A stretch of DNA of 64,000 nt from Agroathelia rolfsii. Lineage: Eukaryota > Basidiomycota > Agaricomycetes > Amylocorticiales > Amylocorticiaceae. Both the position numbers and the translations under genes were made by a program. Under the pieces are notes generated by a model that had not been told where the DNA came from, did not search any database, and saw nothing but the letters and a program-made list of their open reading frames with translations. Below, one piece after another: positions 1 through 12,357 of the stretch. Numbering within the stretch: the stretch's first letter is position 1; each line of letters opens with the position of its first letter. The stretch spans positions 930,001 through 994,000 of the forward strand of contig JABRWF010000004.1 of assembly GCA_018343915.1 (NCBI GenBank), read 5' to 3'.

Positions 1-902
1 CCGGGCCCCTGGCACCTGCCCGCATCGAGGGTGGAACGTACTTGCCTCCACCGCTTGGGGCCGCTGGTGCGGCTTCTGGGGTATCATCCTCACCTCCACC
101 AAATCCTGTGTCTGATATACCGTAATAATAAGTTTCCTGAGTGGGGAGAAATGAAAGCCGTCACAAGGAATGTCACCTGGATCTTCTAGACCTGCAAGTG
201 TCTCCTTGTAGGGACATTTTGCCGTAAAGTGGGAACCCTTGCAGAGACGACAGACGACTTTTCCTGCACCAGCCTTGGCCAGCGTGTCTTTGATGTTTTG
301 TTCAGGTGTCTGCTCTGTCTCTGTTGACTATGCATGACAGCCGATGGAAATCAGATCGGAGGTATGGTAGAAGTAGATTGAATGATGCGCTTTTACCTTG
401 TTGCCTGCTGTTAGTTTCAATACAACGTTTTCTGCAACAGTTGTCGTGGCACGATCGGGGCCTGCCTTGTTGCCCTTTTCCTGACCAAACTTAGCCCATT
501 TTTTCCTCTCGGCAACCGCGTGTTCGACAACAGCCTTTTGAAGCGTGCGTTTAGTTCTCCGTGTGATCTGAAAGACATGCCTCAGCTCCTCTAATATGAT
601 AACACATTCGGCATTCGTAAGCTGGTCACCTTGACCCGTTTGCCTTCATCGTTTATGCTGTATTCGACAGTAGTACGAATACCATTTTCATCTACAGAAT
701 CCTCGATCTTGACTGGGGCGTCTAGTAGCACGCAAGAACAAAAAAAAATCAGAGATGATCTCCGTAGTCTCGATTTCAGTCATCTATCATAGCTAACCAA
801 GCTCGTCAACATCGTCTGCCCAAGAAGTCTTGTTTGTACTATATGTGCATTAGACTAAGGAAAAAAGTTATCGTTGAAGAGCGCATACGTTGCAGCAGGC
901 AT
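1..902 (-). CDS. TIF35: Translation initiation factor eIF3 subunit g, 3' part outside window
   Basis: Subunit g of eIF3, the cytosolic factor that helps recruit the 40S ribosome and promotes scanning. Read on the minus strand from ATG at 902, the first exon (MPAAT) joins NKTSWADDVDEL after a short intron, the usual fungal eIF3g start. Next come DAPVKIEDSVDENG, the conserved RRTKRTLQK block, and a CCHC zinc knuckle (CRLCKGSHFTAKC, C-X2-C-X3-H-X4-C). The visible part ends in KYVPPSMRAG, which in the family lies just before the C-terminal RRM. The RRM itself falls outside the window, so this is a partial gene. About four introns are needed; exon borders inside 540-780 are inferred. The identity is secure because the motifs occur in family order. 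Confidence 0.93.
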
Positions 903-1233
903 TTTTTGTAATCAAGGTTCCAGTCCGAGAGTAGAGTGGTAGCACAGCCACAGTACATTATACTTCCAAAAAAAAATTAATTCAGCGTTATTATAAAATC
1001 GTCAAGTTTGGACCCAATTTAACCAAATCTCTTGGCAAATATCACACTCCAACTCAGACAGTGGATGAGTACCACACCAGTCTCATCATCCCGATTTCAC
1101 CCAACCTCGCACATGATATTGCATGTATGATGCTACAAAATAAAACACGCTCCATCTTAAATCACGGGTATTATACACGACATGTTAGCGGTCCGGGTTA
1201 TAATCAATACAATCACCTGCCACTGTTGTGCTT
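903..1233. other. Intergenic spacer, eIF3g to NRPS-like gene
   Basis: This AT-rich spacer lies between the eIF3g start and the stop of the NRPS-like gene, both on the minus strand. It should hold the eIF3g promoter and the 3' end of the upstream transcript. I see no gene or repeat in it. Confidence 0.6.
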
Positions 1234-4200
1234 TCATGTGAACAACCCTTTCGATTTCCAATACTTCACCCAAGCAGTGACGTCTGTTTCTCCGATTTCC
1301 GGAAGTCCTGCGAATGTCTTGCTGAGCCGTTGCATCTTATCGGTTGAAAATGAGATGCCTGCGCTCTCGGCATTGGTGTCCCTTTCGCCTTCGACAAAGG
1401 AGCGGAAAAAGCTGATGATTTTGATAGCAGGCTGACACAAACCCAAAAGGAGTAAGGAAGAGAACATTATATCATAATGATGAGAGACGGTCCTTACAAT
1501 GTTCCTTAGTGTATTGGCGTCCGTTTTCCGGGAGGCCGCCTCTAATTTTGAGAACCATTCGGAGAACGGAATGATGGTCATTTCCGTCTCTCCGATGGAT
1601 CCCGTATTCAAAAGTGCTTGGCGCACATCGGCGAAAATTTTCATCCACGCCACAGGCTTTGGATGAATGACATTGAGCGTGAGTGGTGGCCGGTCTTGGC
1701 TAAACATAACGTCCGTGATGCAATTGCTGACGGCGGTTACAGGCAACCACGATATCTTCCCCGCTGAGCTAGGTAGGGAGCCAAATGTAAGAGATGATTT
1801 CACCATGATCGGCACCCAGTCTGTTATAGCCCATGCGCCACCGGGTGCGGAACCGGTGATCTGGCCTATACGGAAGGATGTTGCTTGCAAGCCACTGTTT
1901 GCAAGAATCTGGAAATATGTTCAGTAACAAACGTTCATGTGTCTTTATGGGAATGACTCACGTGCTCACAAACGTACTTGCTCTCTCCATATCCACCACC
2001 GATAGCATAGCGTGCATTCATCTGCATTTCTTCTGGGTATGGGCCCATCTCCTTGAGCCATGACTGTGCTGTCCCGATGGAAGATGTGAACATGAACCGC
2101 AAAGAGCTCGCAAAGGGCGAAGCGAGAGCAAAATCAACGAGACGTCTCGTGGCAACAACATGGGTTTCAAAAGATGACAATGCCAAGTTAAAATCAAGCT
2201 GCCATGCGTTATGTATGATGCTCGTCACAGAAGATCGCAACTATGAAATGGATTTTGAGAACCGATCAGGCACGTACAGACTAGAACACATTTTACCTCA
2301 TCGTACAATCCAAGTGATAGGCCAAAATTTTCTTGATGTAGCACACCCTCTATAAACGTGAGCTTGGGGGAATCTAGTAAGGCAGAATCAAGACCCCGAT
2401 CTGTAAACGCGGCTATTTGCCTCTCCCTTGCACTTTTGCCTCCTAGACGATTATATGCATACACCTTCGACACGCGACCATCCCGAAGGAGTGAATCAAG
2501 GAGGAAAGATCCCAGGCTTCCGGTAGATCCGGTCAAGAGGACAACAGCAGGAAGGATGAGCGAACCATTTTGTTCCTCTCCCAAGAGACCTGCAGAGAAT
2601 TTTGTAATGTAGTTTTGTATAACTGATGTTCTACGCGCAATGAAAGACTCGGAAGACGTCTCAAAGCCAGGTGATACAAATTGAAGGATAAATTGGACCA
2701 GTTCGGATATAGTTGGGTGAGAATAAACCAAATTGACGGGAAGTTGGTTGGAGATATTTGCATCATTTCTTGCAGATAAAACAGCACCAAGTAGTTGGTT
2801 TCTCAGGATGGTAGCGCTTATGCTGAAAGAATTGTTTTGTCAAATTTCAAGCAACAATCGATCAGAATTTCGGCACTGACCTATCAAAGCCTTGCTCAAA
2901 GAGATTGACATTTATGTCTATGTCTCTCTTAGGGCTTAGCGCACTGACTTGCTTGAGCAGCCATGCTTGGAGACATTCTGTGGACCACTCGCTGGGTATA
3001 TCAGTCTCGAGATCGCCTGTCCCTAAGGATTCGTATCTGACGATTTAACGGTAAATCAACAGTTGTGGGGCCACCGCAAGACAACGCACAGAGCCTGTAT
3101 CTCTTCCGCATAGGCAGCAACGCTAGCCTTCTTCTTCACTGTGCCTTTATCAGCCCTCAAAAGTTGTTTATCCGGCTTAGTCAGAAGAACCATGCGCTTG
3201 ACAATCCTGCTGAAGGCTGGCGCATCCGCATTAGCTGCTTCAATGTATGGCCAAACTTCGTCGATAAAAGCCTTCGGGTCTTCTGGGTACGTCTTCGGCT
3301 CTATTAGCACCCCAACTTGGTTCCTCTCCCTTCCGAACAGTACAGCAGCGTTTACCAGTCGTGAAGCGCCAATTGCATCTTCCATCGGTCCGGGTACGGT
3401 CTTTTCCCCTGTTGATAGTATGATCACATCATCCTTGCGACCCACACTAAAATAAATGAGAAACAGATATCATCATTCAAAATGAGATCCACTCACACCC
3501 TCCACAAGTTGGACCGTGTTGGGTGTCTCTCAAACAAATCACTGGTGGCATACCCCTTGGTTTCAGGAATGTTCTCTATCGCTACGTAGTGCGTGTCGCA
3601 GGTCTTAAGGGACCAATCAGAGAAGTAGCCCCCAGGAAGATGGCCCATTTCATACAGTACTTACCAATAGCTGACATTCGTACGTCCTGCCATCGTCCTG
3701 CGGAACCATTCTCACATGAGCCTTGTCGCTGAACTGGACGTAGTTCCAGTCTCTAGTCAGCCAGTAAGGATCTTCAGGCATGCTGAGAAGCGTAGGTAAG
3801 CCAATCTGCACGTGTGTCAGTCTCAGTAATGCAATTGCGAAGACTTTGCGTACCTCGGTCGCGCCGTACGATGTATGTAGTTTGACGCCCTGGTCTACCA
3901 AATACTTACCTTTCTCAAAAGCCAGTGGACCTCCGCCAAAGGACTAGAAGTTTTGGAGAGTAAAAAGGTAAGTATAATTCAAGTTATTACCTCGAAGCGG
4001 TTGTTCACGTACAATGAAAGCCAGAGACTTGAGAAACTCTATCGTGTCTGCAGAGCCTTCAGTGGCCCAAGCATTGGGAAAGCTCGCTACAACCATGATG
4101 GCGCTAACTTTTGTCTTCTTAGCGTGTTCAATGGTATTCTCACTAGTAGGCGCCATAGGTGGCTTGCCCAGGATAGCCATTGGCGGGAATAGACAAGTTC

Positions 4201-5168
4201 CAAGAGTGGTCACCATGTTAGACAAAACCTCCATCATGAACCCTGTAAAGACAATTAATCACCTTTTCGATGATGATTTCTGAGGAAAGCCTACGCACCA
4301 AACAGATGATAGGGTGGCATTCCAAATATACCAATACGCACTCCAGGTGGCATGATCGATTGCAAGCGATCCGTAATCTGTTCTAATTGGTGTATCCTGA
4401 ATCAGTACAACAACTTTATGAAAAGAAAGGTTCATTCTCACCCATGCGAATCAACGCCCCCATCGTTCTGAATGTGTGGGGAATAGGCTTGGGAAATCCA
4501 GTGCTACCACTGCTATGTAAATATATGGCAACCATATCGAGATCTCTCTGCTTGCAGATAGGATAATAGGCCTTGAATTGATCTGCCTCAACTTCCTTCC
4601 CCAATGACGGATATATCGTAGAGATGGACGGAATCTCCTGGACGTCAACGACGAATCCATGAGCAGAGAGCTCTTGCTGGACGTTGCTAACTAGTCCCTC
4701 AGGTATAGTCGAGCTGCTAACGAGCACCCGGCGGCAATTTGTTTTCTGCAATAAGCTTGCCACCCCAGGTGCAGAATTACGTGGAGATATCGGAAACGGC
4801 TGTTCTATCTTGAGCCAGGCTAAAGCTACGACGTCGATACTACTACTTACGGTCCATCCAGCTAGCATGATACCCATCGTGATAGCATGATAAGCAATAT
4901 TATCTACATTGGCCAAAATCGCAACAGTTTCCCCATCCTTTCCAGTCTGATGGGGACGAACGGCATGAGCGACCCTATGGCATGCACGACCGAATTCCAA
5001 AAAGGAGATGGAGACATTGGAGTCCGTGAGGTTGTCGTAGAATGTGTACAGGGGTTTAGCTCCATGATACAACATATTATAGTTTGTGAGCTCATTTATA
5101 ATGAGCAAATCTTTGTTGGTTTCGGCATAAGACTCGTAGAGTTTTGAAAGCTGTTCTGTGGGGGGCAT
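1234..5168 (-). CDS. NRPS-like enzyme: adenylation - carrier - thioester reductase
   Basis: Predicted single-module carboxylic acid reductase of the aminoadipate-reductase-like family: it would activate an acid with ATP, load it on a phosphopantetheine arm and release it reductively with NADPH. ATG at 5168 (MPPTEQLSKLYESY); a more upstream in-frame TTG is not needed. The adenylation domain shows SSGSTGFPKP, LHTSYGATE, the GRKDDVIILSTGEK core and the A10 lysine motif KGTVKKKA. The carrier motif reads FEQGFDSISATILRN, with the attachment serine codon split by an intron near 2820-2880. The reductase is an extended SDR: LLTGSTGSLGSFLL for the cofactor, then TSSIGT and YGESK for the Ser/Tyr/Lys site. 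It ends WKSKGLFT. About 12 short introns give roughly 1,075 residues. All domains look intact. The substrate cannot be read from the sequence. Confidence 0.92.
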
Positions 5169-6293
5169 TGTTCTATCGATAAGTGATGAGGGCAACTGGC
5201 TAAATAGTTTCAACGAGGCGGGTATTCGAACCTGGTTCGAGTCGCTAATGTAGTGGACGAAATGCGTACTTTATACTTCTCCTAGTCTAGGAGCAAACGG
5301 CCCATTCGGCAATACTTGAATAAGCACAAAGTACGTGTAGGCGCATGTTTTATGACATTTGTCATGCTCCATGACGTAGAGTAACTTAAAGTATGGAAGT
5401 TGTGCCCACTTTATCTAAGGTGTTGAGTGGCATATAAGCCCGGGGAGCCGCAATGGCAAAATGGATGTACCATTGATAGATAGTAAGGCTAATTTAGTAA
5501 AAAAAAACTCGAATCTCGGGAAGCTGCTATGGGCACTAGAGGCTGGTAAAGCTAGTCAAGACCGGTCGGGGAAACTGATGACCTGAGTGCTTTCTGTCAA
5601 GGAACGCTGGCATTAAGTGGTGTCTTTGGTATACGCGACGGGGGCAAGTGCGTGCTAGAGAGCGACCCATCTCTTGCTCAGTCCGCCACCACTCGTCCAC
5701 TCAGCTTGCTCTTTTTGACACATCCACCCTTCCTTCGGTTATCGTGGCCTGGCTGCTAGCCAGAAGGGAAATGATCGGCGAGAGGAAGTAAGTCCCACCC
5801 ACCCCGCTGCTCACCTCTATTTCCCCTCAGGTCTACAAGCCCAACCGCGATCGGAAAGCGCGGAGCGCTTTCACCCAACATTGCATCTAGACCGCATAGC
5901 GTGCTCCAAAGATTTGTGTCAATAGTGATCTTGTTCAAGCTGATATATTGGTATGAGCGATGGTAAGCCACACTCAGGTTGACATGGACTTCTGCGGAGA
6001 GCTCTGGCACTGCCTCATGATTGTATGATCATCAAATGACAGGGCCCTAGACTACAGGGCCCCTGCGTTACCAGTCTCCGACCGTTTACTTGTGCTCAGT
6101 GGGGAATTTCTCGATAGCCCGTTAGTCTTCGTGCCATTTTGATCATGTATCTGCTGCTAAGAGTAATTTATATGCACAATCTATTATCACAGTGTAGACA
6201 TCCAGAGGGTTATGAAAAAACCAATAAATAATCGAACACAGAAGGAGAGACATGAACGAACGAATATCCAGAGAAAAAATGTTTTTAATAGCT
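5169..6293. other. Intergenic region upstream of NRPS-like gene
   Basis: About 1.1 kb between the NRPS-like start and the stop of the membrane-protein gene. It should contain the NRPS-like promoter. A short minus-strand ORF at 5756-6010 has no recognisable similarity and is not called. No repeats were noticed. Confidence 0.5.
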
Positions 6294-7602
6294 TCAAGGT
6301 TGAATGATAACTTCCTTGGTGGTATCTCTAATATCAGTAGCAAATACTTCACGAGATGCAGTGCTGCCCCCCTCCACGTCTGAAGTATGGGAAACTTCAT
6401 GGTTGGTCGGGAAGTCTGCGAAAGAGACAGTCGCACGTGTAGCTGCATGCCAATCGGACACGACGAGACTAGCACCAGGACCACCTCGAGCAGGCCTTGC
6501 TGCGCCCGTGGGCTTTTCTTTGCCCTCAGATTCCTCCGCCGGCGAGGGTATGACACCCCTCATTTCAGGCTCTACCTTATCGGTCCAGGCTTGTCCCACA
6601 GCAATATGATAGATGATTAGTTGCGCTGCAATGGCCTGTGAAATCGACTCAAGTCAGGATATGCTTGCAAAGGCCATGGTGTTCTTCCACTTACACCGCA
6701 AATATCCCAAATTTGTTTCGCACCAATTGGCCAGGAGTGTTTCAGCAAGCATGTGGAAGATATGAAGATGCTCAAAATGGTCCATAAGGGAGATGCTTCA
6801 ATAATGAAAGCAACAAAGCCAAGATATCTTGAAACTCGCTGAGCAGGAACAGTTGGTACCACAATCCTGCGCGTAGACACCAAGTGCGAAGATATCGCCC
6901 CCGTAACAAAGACATTTGAAACGGTCAGGATTAGAACACATGCAAAGTTAAGCTTGTCAGAGTACATGGAGGGCACGTCATTTACGATAGACACAGCTGG
7001 TATATTTAAGAGCTCACGGTGAGTATGCACCCTACCCAAATAGGACTGGAGTCTCTTACCCAGAAATGCTGTAGAAACTAGCGCCGGCATGATGGCTGAG
7101 CGCCTACCGACGATAACATAACATCTATAAGTCTAAGATACCGTAATGAGAACAGGCCTGACGAATAAATGAAGCAAAGCATTTACCAATAGTGCACTGG
7201 TGAAGAAATTGGTAAAAGTTTGGCTGACGCTACCTAGGATCATATACCAGGCGCTGTGGACATTGTTATTATAATACTCCGGAGGTCCGCCAGCTTCGTC
7301 TCGGTGAACAATCCACATCATTTGTCCCATAAGAGGAGTGCTTGCAAAGGCCAGCGTATTCAGGAGCATCAACATGAAGCTGAAAATCATGAAGAATTTC
7401 TCTTCGCGGCGTGGTAGGTCAGTATTTCGGGGCAAGTAATGTACCGATAAGAAGAAAATCAGGTCATATATGCCTACATCGGAATAAGCTTAGTTGTCAG
7501 CACTTGCATTTCATGGAACGCACCGTAGAGGATTGCCGCGAGGATGATGCCAATGTAGAGAGACCCTTCTCCAGCCAAGTCGGTTCCACTGGACAGCTGC
7601 AT
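6294..7602 (-). CDS. Multi-pass membrane protein, DUF6534-like (basidiomycete family)
   Basis: Hypothetical integral membrane protein of a type common and expanded in Agaricomycetes. Starts at ATG 7602 with MQLSSGTDLAGEGSLYIG and reads through about five introns to VIIQP* at 6294, roughly 345 residues. Hydrophobic segments occur in order: LYIGIILAAILYG, IYDLIFFLSVHYL, FFMIFSFMLMLLNTLAFAS, AWYMILGSVSQTFTNFFTSA, a segment around YRCYVIVG, FACVLILTVSNVFVTGAIS, LGFVAFIIEASPLWTILSIF and IAAQLIIYHIAVG. That gives seven or eight membrane spans and a polar, Ser/Glu-rich cytosolic tail of about 90 residues. The DUF6534 link is from memory of family architecture (membrane spans then variable tail) and is less certain than the membrane topology. 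Function unknown. It lies next to the NRPS-like gene on the same strand, but nothing shows a joint role. Confidence 0.78.
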
Positions 7603-8901
7603 TGTGTTCGGGGTTGCGCTTGAAGTGAGCTTCATTGAGATACATGGCTATATATGTACTGAGTAGACAGCTATTCCTTTGTGTGTGATGATCATGATCG
7701 CAACCATCCGAATCCCGCAATTATCTGCTCAGACCTATCATGATGTTTGATGCTCCATTGCTCCATTGAGAACTTAACATTGCAAGTGCACAGGAGGGGC
7801 TGTAGCTAATCGTATGTTGGAGGGCCTGATTGCCGAATTTCCGGCAGGCTCATTTTCGTGATGTGAAAGTGAGACACAGGAGAAGTCCTTTATGAATACA
7901 CCCAATTTGGTTCGAAGCTATGCTGAGGCTATACCATCCCATGCGCCTACTTATTACACTGTATACCCTAGAATATTGTTTCCAAGTTACGTGCAGTGAA
8001 ACTATGGGCCACAAAATCAACACAGACCATGGCTACTTTTATTGAGGCGCTGGGAGCTGTATGCGTATTATGCACTCCCTTGCCAGTGGGTGCATGTACA
8101 TCCCGCATATCCAGTGGCTGGATCCGCTTCAGACGGGCGGATGTTTCATTGTATGTTGGTATATGTAATTAATTGTCGATGAATTATCTAGCACAAGTCT
8201 AGCGCACAGAACTTACGAAACTGTCTACTGGGGGCTGGCCCAAGTTAATCTTTTGTTCTGTACCACGGCGGTACAATCGGGGTATAAGGTGGTGGAAACG
8301 ATATGATCGGCAGGTTCCGATAATATAAACTTTGTCCAGCTGGCTATCTAGTATACGTATCCATTATAATTATGGCTATAAATGCACTGCAGGCTGCTGT
8401 AGTGTGTATCTGACGGTCGACATGTGGTGGGATGTGCGGGTCCACTGCCAGTGCGAGATCCGATGAATCGAATCCACTGGCATCATCCCGACACAGCGTG
8501 ACAATCAGTCATGTTATTGCATCGCGCCGCGGCGGCAGTAGTAACCAACCGCAATAACTACTCAGTATGGGCCACAAACAACTGGTATCCCGGTAGTTTT
8601 GATATGTGATATAAGTCGATCTCGGTTGGCGTCACTTAAAATAATAAGAAAGTACTACAGAAAGAAAGGCACAAGGGATTTTTTGTACTCCATTTACAGG
8701 AGGCGGATCATTTACGTTGTAGCTCTGGAATTTCTCAGGCTACGCAACCACCTTATAAGATAGATCATAAAGGGTAAAAAGTCATACAACTAAAGCCTTG
8801 TTGCATTATATTCACAGGGTACATGCTGCACACTCGGTCTTACATAATGATAGGAATATGATTACAATGGGTTACTTGTTAGTTCTTGGATGGTTGTTGA
8901 T
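7603..8901. other. Intergenic region, membrane protein to cyclophilin
   Basis: A 1.3-kb spacer. It holds the promoter of the membrane-protein gene and the cyclophilin 3' UTR. It is AT-rich with one GC-rich patch near 8520-8545. No convincing ORF, tRNA or repeat was seen. Confidence 0.5.
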
Positions 8902-9572
8902 TTAGATAGTGCCGCTCTTCGAGATCTTGACTACCTTTTTGGGTGTGCCGGAGGCACTACCCAGCGCCTCGACCGCCTTGACAACTTCCATGCCCTCAAC
9001 GACTTCGCCTGGAGGAATTGGAAGAGTTAAAAGCTAGGATATGAAAGAAAAATTATGGATTGCAACATACCGAAGACGACATGAGCGCCATCAAGCCAGG
9101 AGGTGATAACAGTCGTAATAAAGAACTGAGAGCCGTTGGTGTTTTTGCCAGCGTTGGCCATGGAAAGAAGACCAGGTTTACTGTGCTTGCGGACGAAGTT
9201 CTCGTCTGTATTTTTTCATCCTAAGCACGTCGAGGGTTCGCTTTTAATATAAATGGAGTACTCACCTGCGAATTTCTCACCATAGATGGACTTGCCACCA
9301 GTACCGTTGCCACGAGTGAAGTCGCCACCCTGGAGCATGAAGTTGGGGATAATACGGTGGAAGGTGGAACCCTCGTATCCAAATCCGTGTTGTCCAGTAG
9401 CTAGCTCACGGAAGTTCTTGGTAGTCTTGGGCACAACATCGTCGTAGAGCTTGAAGACGATGCGGCCAAGGGGCTGATTGTCGGCGGTGATATCAAACTG
9501 TGCAGTAGAAATGCATCATCAGCCTGAAGTTGAATGGGAAGGAAATGGGAAGCTTACATAGACGTTAGACAT
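8902..9572 (-). CDS. CPR1: Cyclophilin A-type peptidyl-prolyl cis-trans isomerase
   Basis: Cytosolic cyclophilin that catalyses cis-trans isomerisation of prolyl peptide bonds and is the usual cyclosporin target. ATG at 9572 gives MSNVYFDI, with an intron right after the fifth codon. The catalytic block [20 protein letters not shown] contains the conserved Phe-His-Arg and the Gln-Gly-Gly-Asp run. It is followed by [20 protein letters not shown] and the drug-contacting Trp in [13 protein letters not shown]. Ends KISKSGTI*. About 162 residues after removal of three introns (in the start region, near 9210-9265 and near 9010-9070), the normal length of single-domain cyclophilin A. No targeting signal is seen, so it is cytosolic. 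Confidence 0.97.
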
Positions 9573-10564
9573 GGCGAAGAGTGCGGATGGTGATGGTAGA
9601 GGAGAGGGGGGCAAGATGAGTTTTTATGCCTACTGATGCCCCCATCGATATGACAGATCTAAATCTCATCGTTCATCAGGGGCACGTGATCTTCACTGGT
9701 CGAGTGGCGCCAGTGGCGCTGGAGGGACTCCCAAGTTGACTCGGAACTCGCGATTACGTCGAGTGATGTAAGGCAACGTTCCAGGGTTCAGTACTATTCT
9801 CGACCTTCCAGTATGATCATGTCGGTTACACAGCATAAATCAAAAGATTTCAAGGCGTTCATTACCCCGCACAGCCCCGGCTCACATCCACCCGATGCGG
9901 TCTTGGACTGGGATACTCGGAACCACAAACCCCATGATTCAAATGAACCAGGAATACAACGCTAAGGGCCTAAAATACTATTATCCAAATCATACTGGCA
10001 GACGCCAACTTCTGGAGTTATGGATTGAATATTGGTGGATGTCCTTCCTAGTGAAAAGTACATTATAATAAACTGACATATGTGAAGTATTCACCACTAG
10101 CATTGCTGGTACACATTTATATCCATTCCATCACCTCCTAGATACGGCACGGACCACCAGATTTTAAGTGACTACTTACAATCTGGGCTTCCAGTCCTTG
10201 ACAGGGGCTTCCGAGACCGTATCATTTTTAGTGCGTCACGTTGATTCAATGATGCCCGTGTATGCGTACCTTGTGACCTCGTTCTATTGGGAATTATTGT
10301 ACTGCCTCGCATTCATTTGCTGATGATACCCAGACAGCGGCAGCGAGGCTAATGCAAAGTGGGATATACAATACATTAGCAACAAAGCATATAGCACAAT
10401 CCGAAGTAGAAGGAAGTATATGTACAATGTTCTGAAGCATCACATACGTGTAGAGGTTCAGTGCGAAAAAAGATAAGATAATCAATGATACCAAAGCTGA
10501 ACCATGCCTATCATTTCCTATGCCCAAGCAACATACTAGGTGTACGAGAAAGCGTATCAAACGA
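9573..10564. other. Intergenic region, cyclophilin promoter side
   Basis: About 1 kb between the cyclophilin start and the DUF7330 stop. The cyclophilin leader at 9573-9620 is pyrimidine-rich on the coding strand, as in strongly expressed fungal genes. A hydrophobic minus-strand reading frame at 10294-10629 overlaps the DUF7330 tail and is not called. Nothing else was seen. Confidence 0.5.
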
Positions 10565-11611
10565 CTAGATCCAGCCAAATATAGTTTGGAAGAAGCCTTT
10601 CCCAGGAGGCTCAGGAGGCTCATCTTCAAAGCTCACTTTCACACTACCAATATCGGTCTCCAGGACCATACTGTCTCCCGTCCATTCTTCACCGTCTTTC
10701 CAGTGCTCCCAGTCACCTAGGAAACTCTTACGGATCGATTCTTTCGTCGTGAAGCGTGTAAGGTTTTCCTTCACAGCGGCAGAATATCTCACAGCCCCAA
10801 TCCTAGTTGAGATGGAGAGAGGACCATGAAATGTCCGTGGGATGCGTATAGTGAGAAAGCCATTTTCCGAGTAGATCCGGATATCAAGGGGGCAACGGGG
10901 GACTGTGGGTAGTCCTGTGTGCTAAAATGAAGAACAAGGGTGTGAGCTTGTAGCTTATCGTCAGGGAATAGGCTGGAATACACACGAAATACGCAGTAAC
11001 ATTTCCATTTTCTGTTCGCAAGGTGAAGCTTGCCTTACCGTGGGGTGCAATCGAACGTGCTTTCTCTGCATTGCCAACTACCCACAGATCAACAGAGATG
11101 CTGCCGTTTTCTGTCTGCAAAAGCACGTTCCTCCGATCTGCTTCGGTTTCTCCTGGCTGGAGCGGTGTAAGGACAGATGCGGGGACTAATCGAGAGGGAT
11201 CGATGGCATAACTTCCTTTGATGCGTCCATTTTGGCGCACTACTGTAAGGAAGTTTGTGGCATTCCGTGGAGGCGCGAAAGCATTATCGCCAGTGACTGT
11301 TACCACTGGTGGAAGGCCGCTATTTGAGACATCCAAACTGCTGCTGGTGCGACTAAATTGACTGGTGGATGCAGCTGCTGTGGACTGGAGTCTAAAGGGT
11401 GCTCGGGCGCTCGGGTCATATGCAGGTGGTGGGGGTTCGGACTGAGACTAGCTTTCGCGACATATGTTAGTGCGCAGTATTAAATGGCACAAATACGACA
11501 TACAGCATGTATCGTGGATCCTCCAGCTGCAGGGCCGTTGGCGTAGACTGAATGTGTGACCTCCTCTTCCTCCTCGGGTGGTACTTTGCTATCCGGTTTT
11601 TCGATAATCAT
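10565..11611 (-). CDS. DUF7330 domain protein
   Basis: Protein of unknown function in a family recurrent in agaricomycetes. ATG at 11611 gives MIIEKPDSKVPPEEEEEV, a proline- and acid-rich N-terminus. After an intron near 11450-11515 comes the large exon with VTGDNAF, the INGS-like repeats RRNVLLQTENGSISVDLWVV and HGKASFTLRTENGNVTAYFV, and after a second intron (about 10920-10985) IRIYSENGFLTIRIPRTF. The repeated ENG(S/N/F) turns fit the adhesin-like beta-repeat fold usual in DUF7330. It ends GKGFFQTIFGWI*. About 310 residues. No signal peptide is seen, which argues for a cytosolic protein. Same strand as the DUF7137 gene upstream. Family assignment rests on the motif pattern; biochemical role unknown. 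Confidence 0.85.
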
Positions 11612-12357
11612 GTCTTCCAGATACTACGGTCACCCAGCTACTAGGATCCAATTAAACCTCTTCAAACAACCAGAGAATAGCTCAAAGGCGATTAGGATAT
11701 TACACGTCGATATACAGTAGAGTCACTGGTGGTATGTTGATAGAGTGGGCTCAGAACCGGACAACAGGCCCCAAGATACTGCTTATTTAAGTGATGGACT
11801 AGGGCGCTCGCCAATGGTGTGAATCAGACCGCAGCTCCTCGTGGACGGTGGCATAGGCAAAGCGGTGTTGCCTTACCATGCCGCCATCACGCCGACAAGC
11901 ACAGCATGAGTAACATTTAACAAGAGAATATAACGAAGATAGTGCTAGTTTAGGCAACTCTAGCTGTGCAGGTCTTACTCTTCTAATTGTAAGAATGATC
12001 GCACGATTACAGTGTTGCACGTTTGTCTCGGCCCTTATAGCCATCACTAGCAGGCAAGACATAGGCCTCAAAACATCGTCTATGATTACTAGTCTTATTA
12101 AGGCCAAAAGTCCATTGTCCTATCCATTCTTGAAAACTGTGGTGTAAGGTCCATAAAGGCGATGACAAAAAAAGAATTAACAAAAGGTAAACTATTTTTG
12201 TGATGGAAGTGTCCGGAACTACGTAGAAAAGGAAAGCAGTAAAAAAAAAAATGGGGGGAAGAGAGACATTATCCATAGACGAACCCAACCGTGAATATCT
12301 AAATATGTGTAATGAGGCCTTCATGATCCTGGGCCCCACTAGATATACAACTGTCGA
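11612..12357. other. Intergenic region between DUF7330 and DUF7137 genes
   Basis: About 750 bp holding the promoter of the DUF7330 gene and the 3' UTR of the DUF7137 gene. A poly-A run lies at 12241-12250. Two short minus-strand ORFs here (11799-12107 and 12007-12339) look like chance frames. Confidence 0.5.

Noticed and set aside
1061..1435. 124-residue plus-strand ORF
   Set aside because: It overlaps the 3' end of the NRPS-like reductase in antisense and shows no recognisable family.
5213..5260. B-box-like ggttcgaa/ttcgaacc sequence, possible tRNA
   Set aside because: The would-be T-stem does not pair, and no acceptor stem or anticodon arm can be folded around it on either strand.
5756..6010. 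84-residue minus-strand ORF
   Set aside because: No family resemblance, no splice partners, and not supported by neighbouring structure.
10294..10629. Hydrophobic minus-strand ORF of about 110 residues
   Set aside because: It overlaps the DUF7330 tail in another frame and runs into AT-rich 3' sequence, where hydrophobic codons are expected by chance.
12007..12339. 110-residue minus-strand ORF
   Set aside because: Lies in the 3' flank of the DUF7137 gene, with no motif and AT-rich composition.
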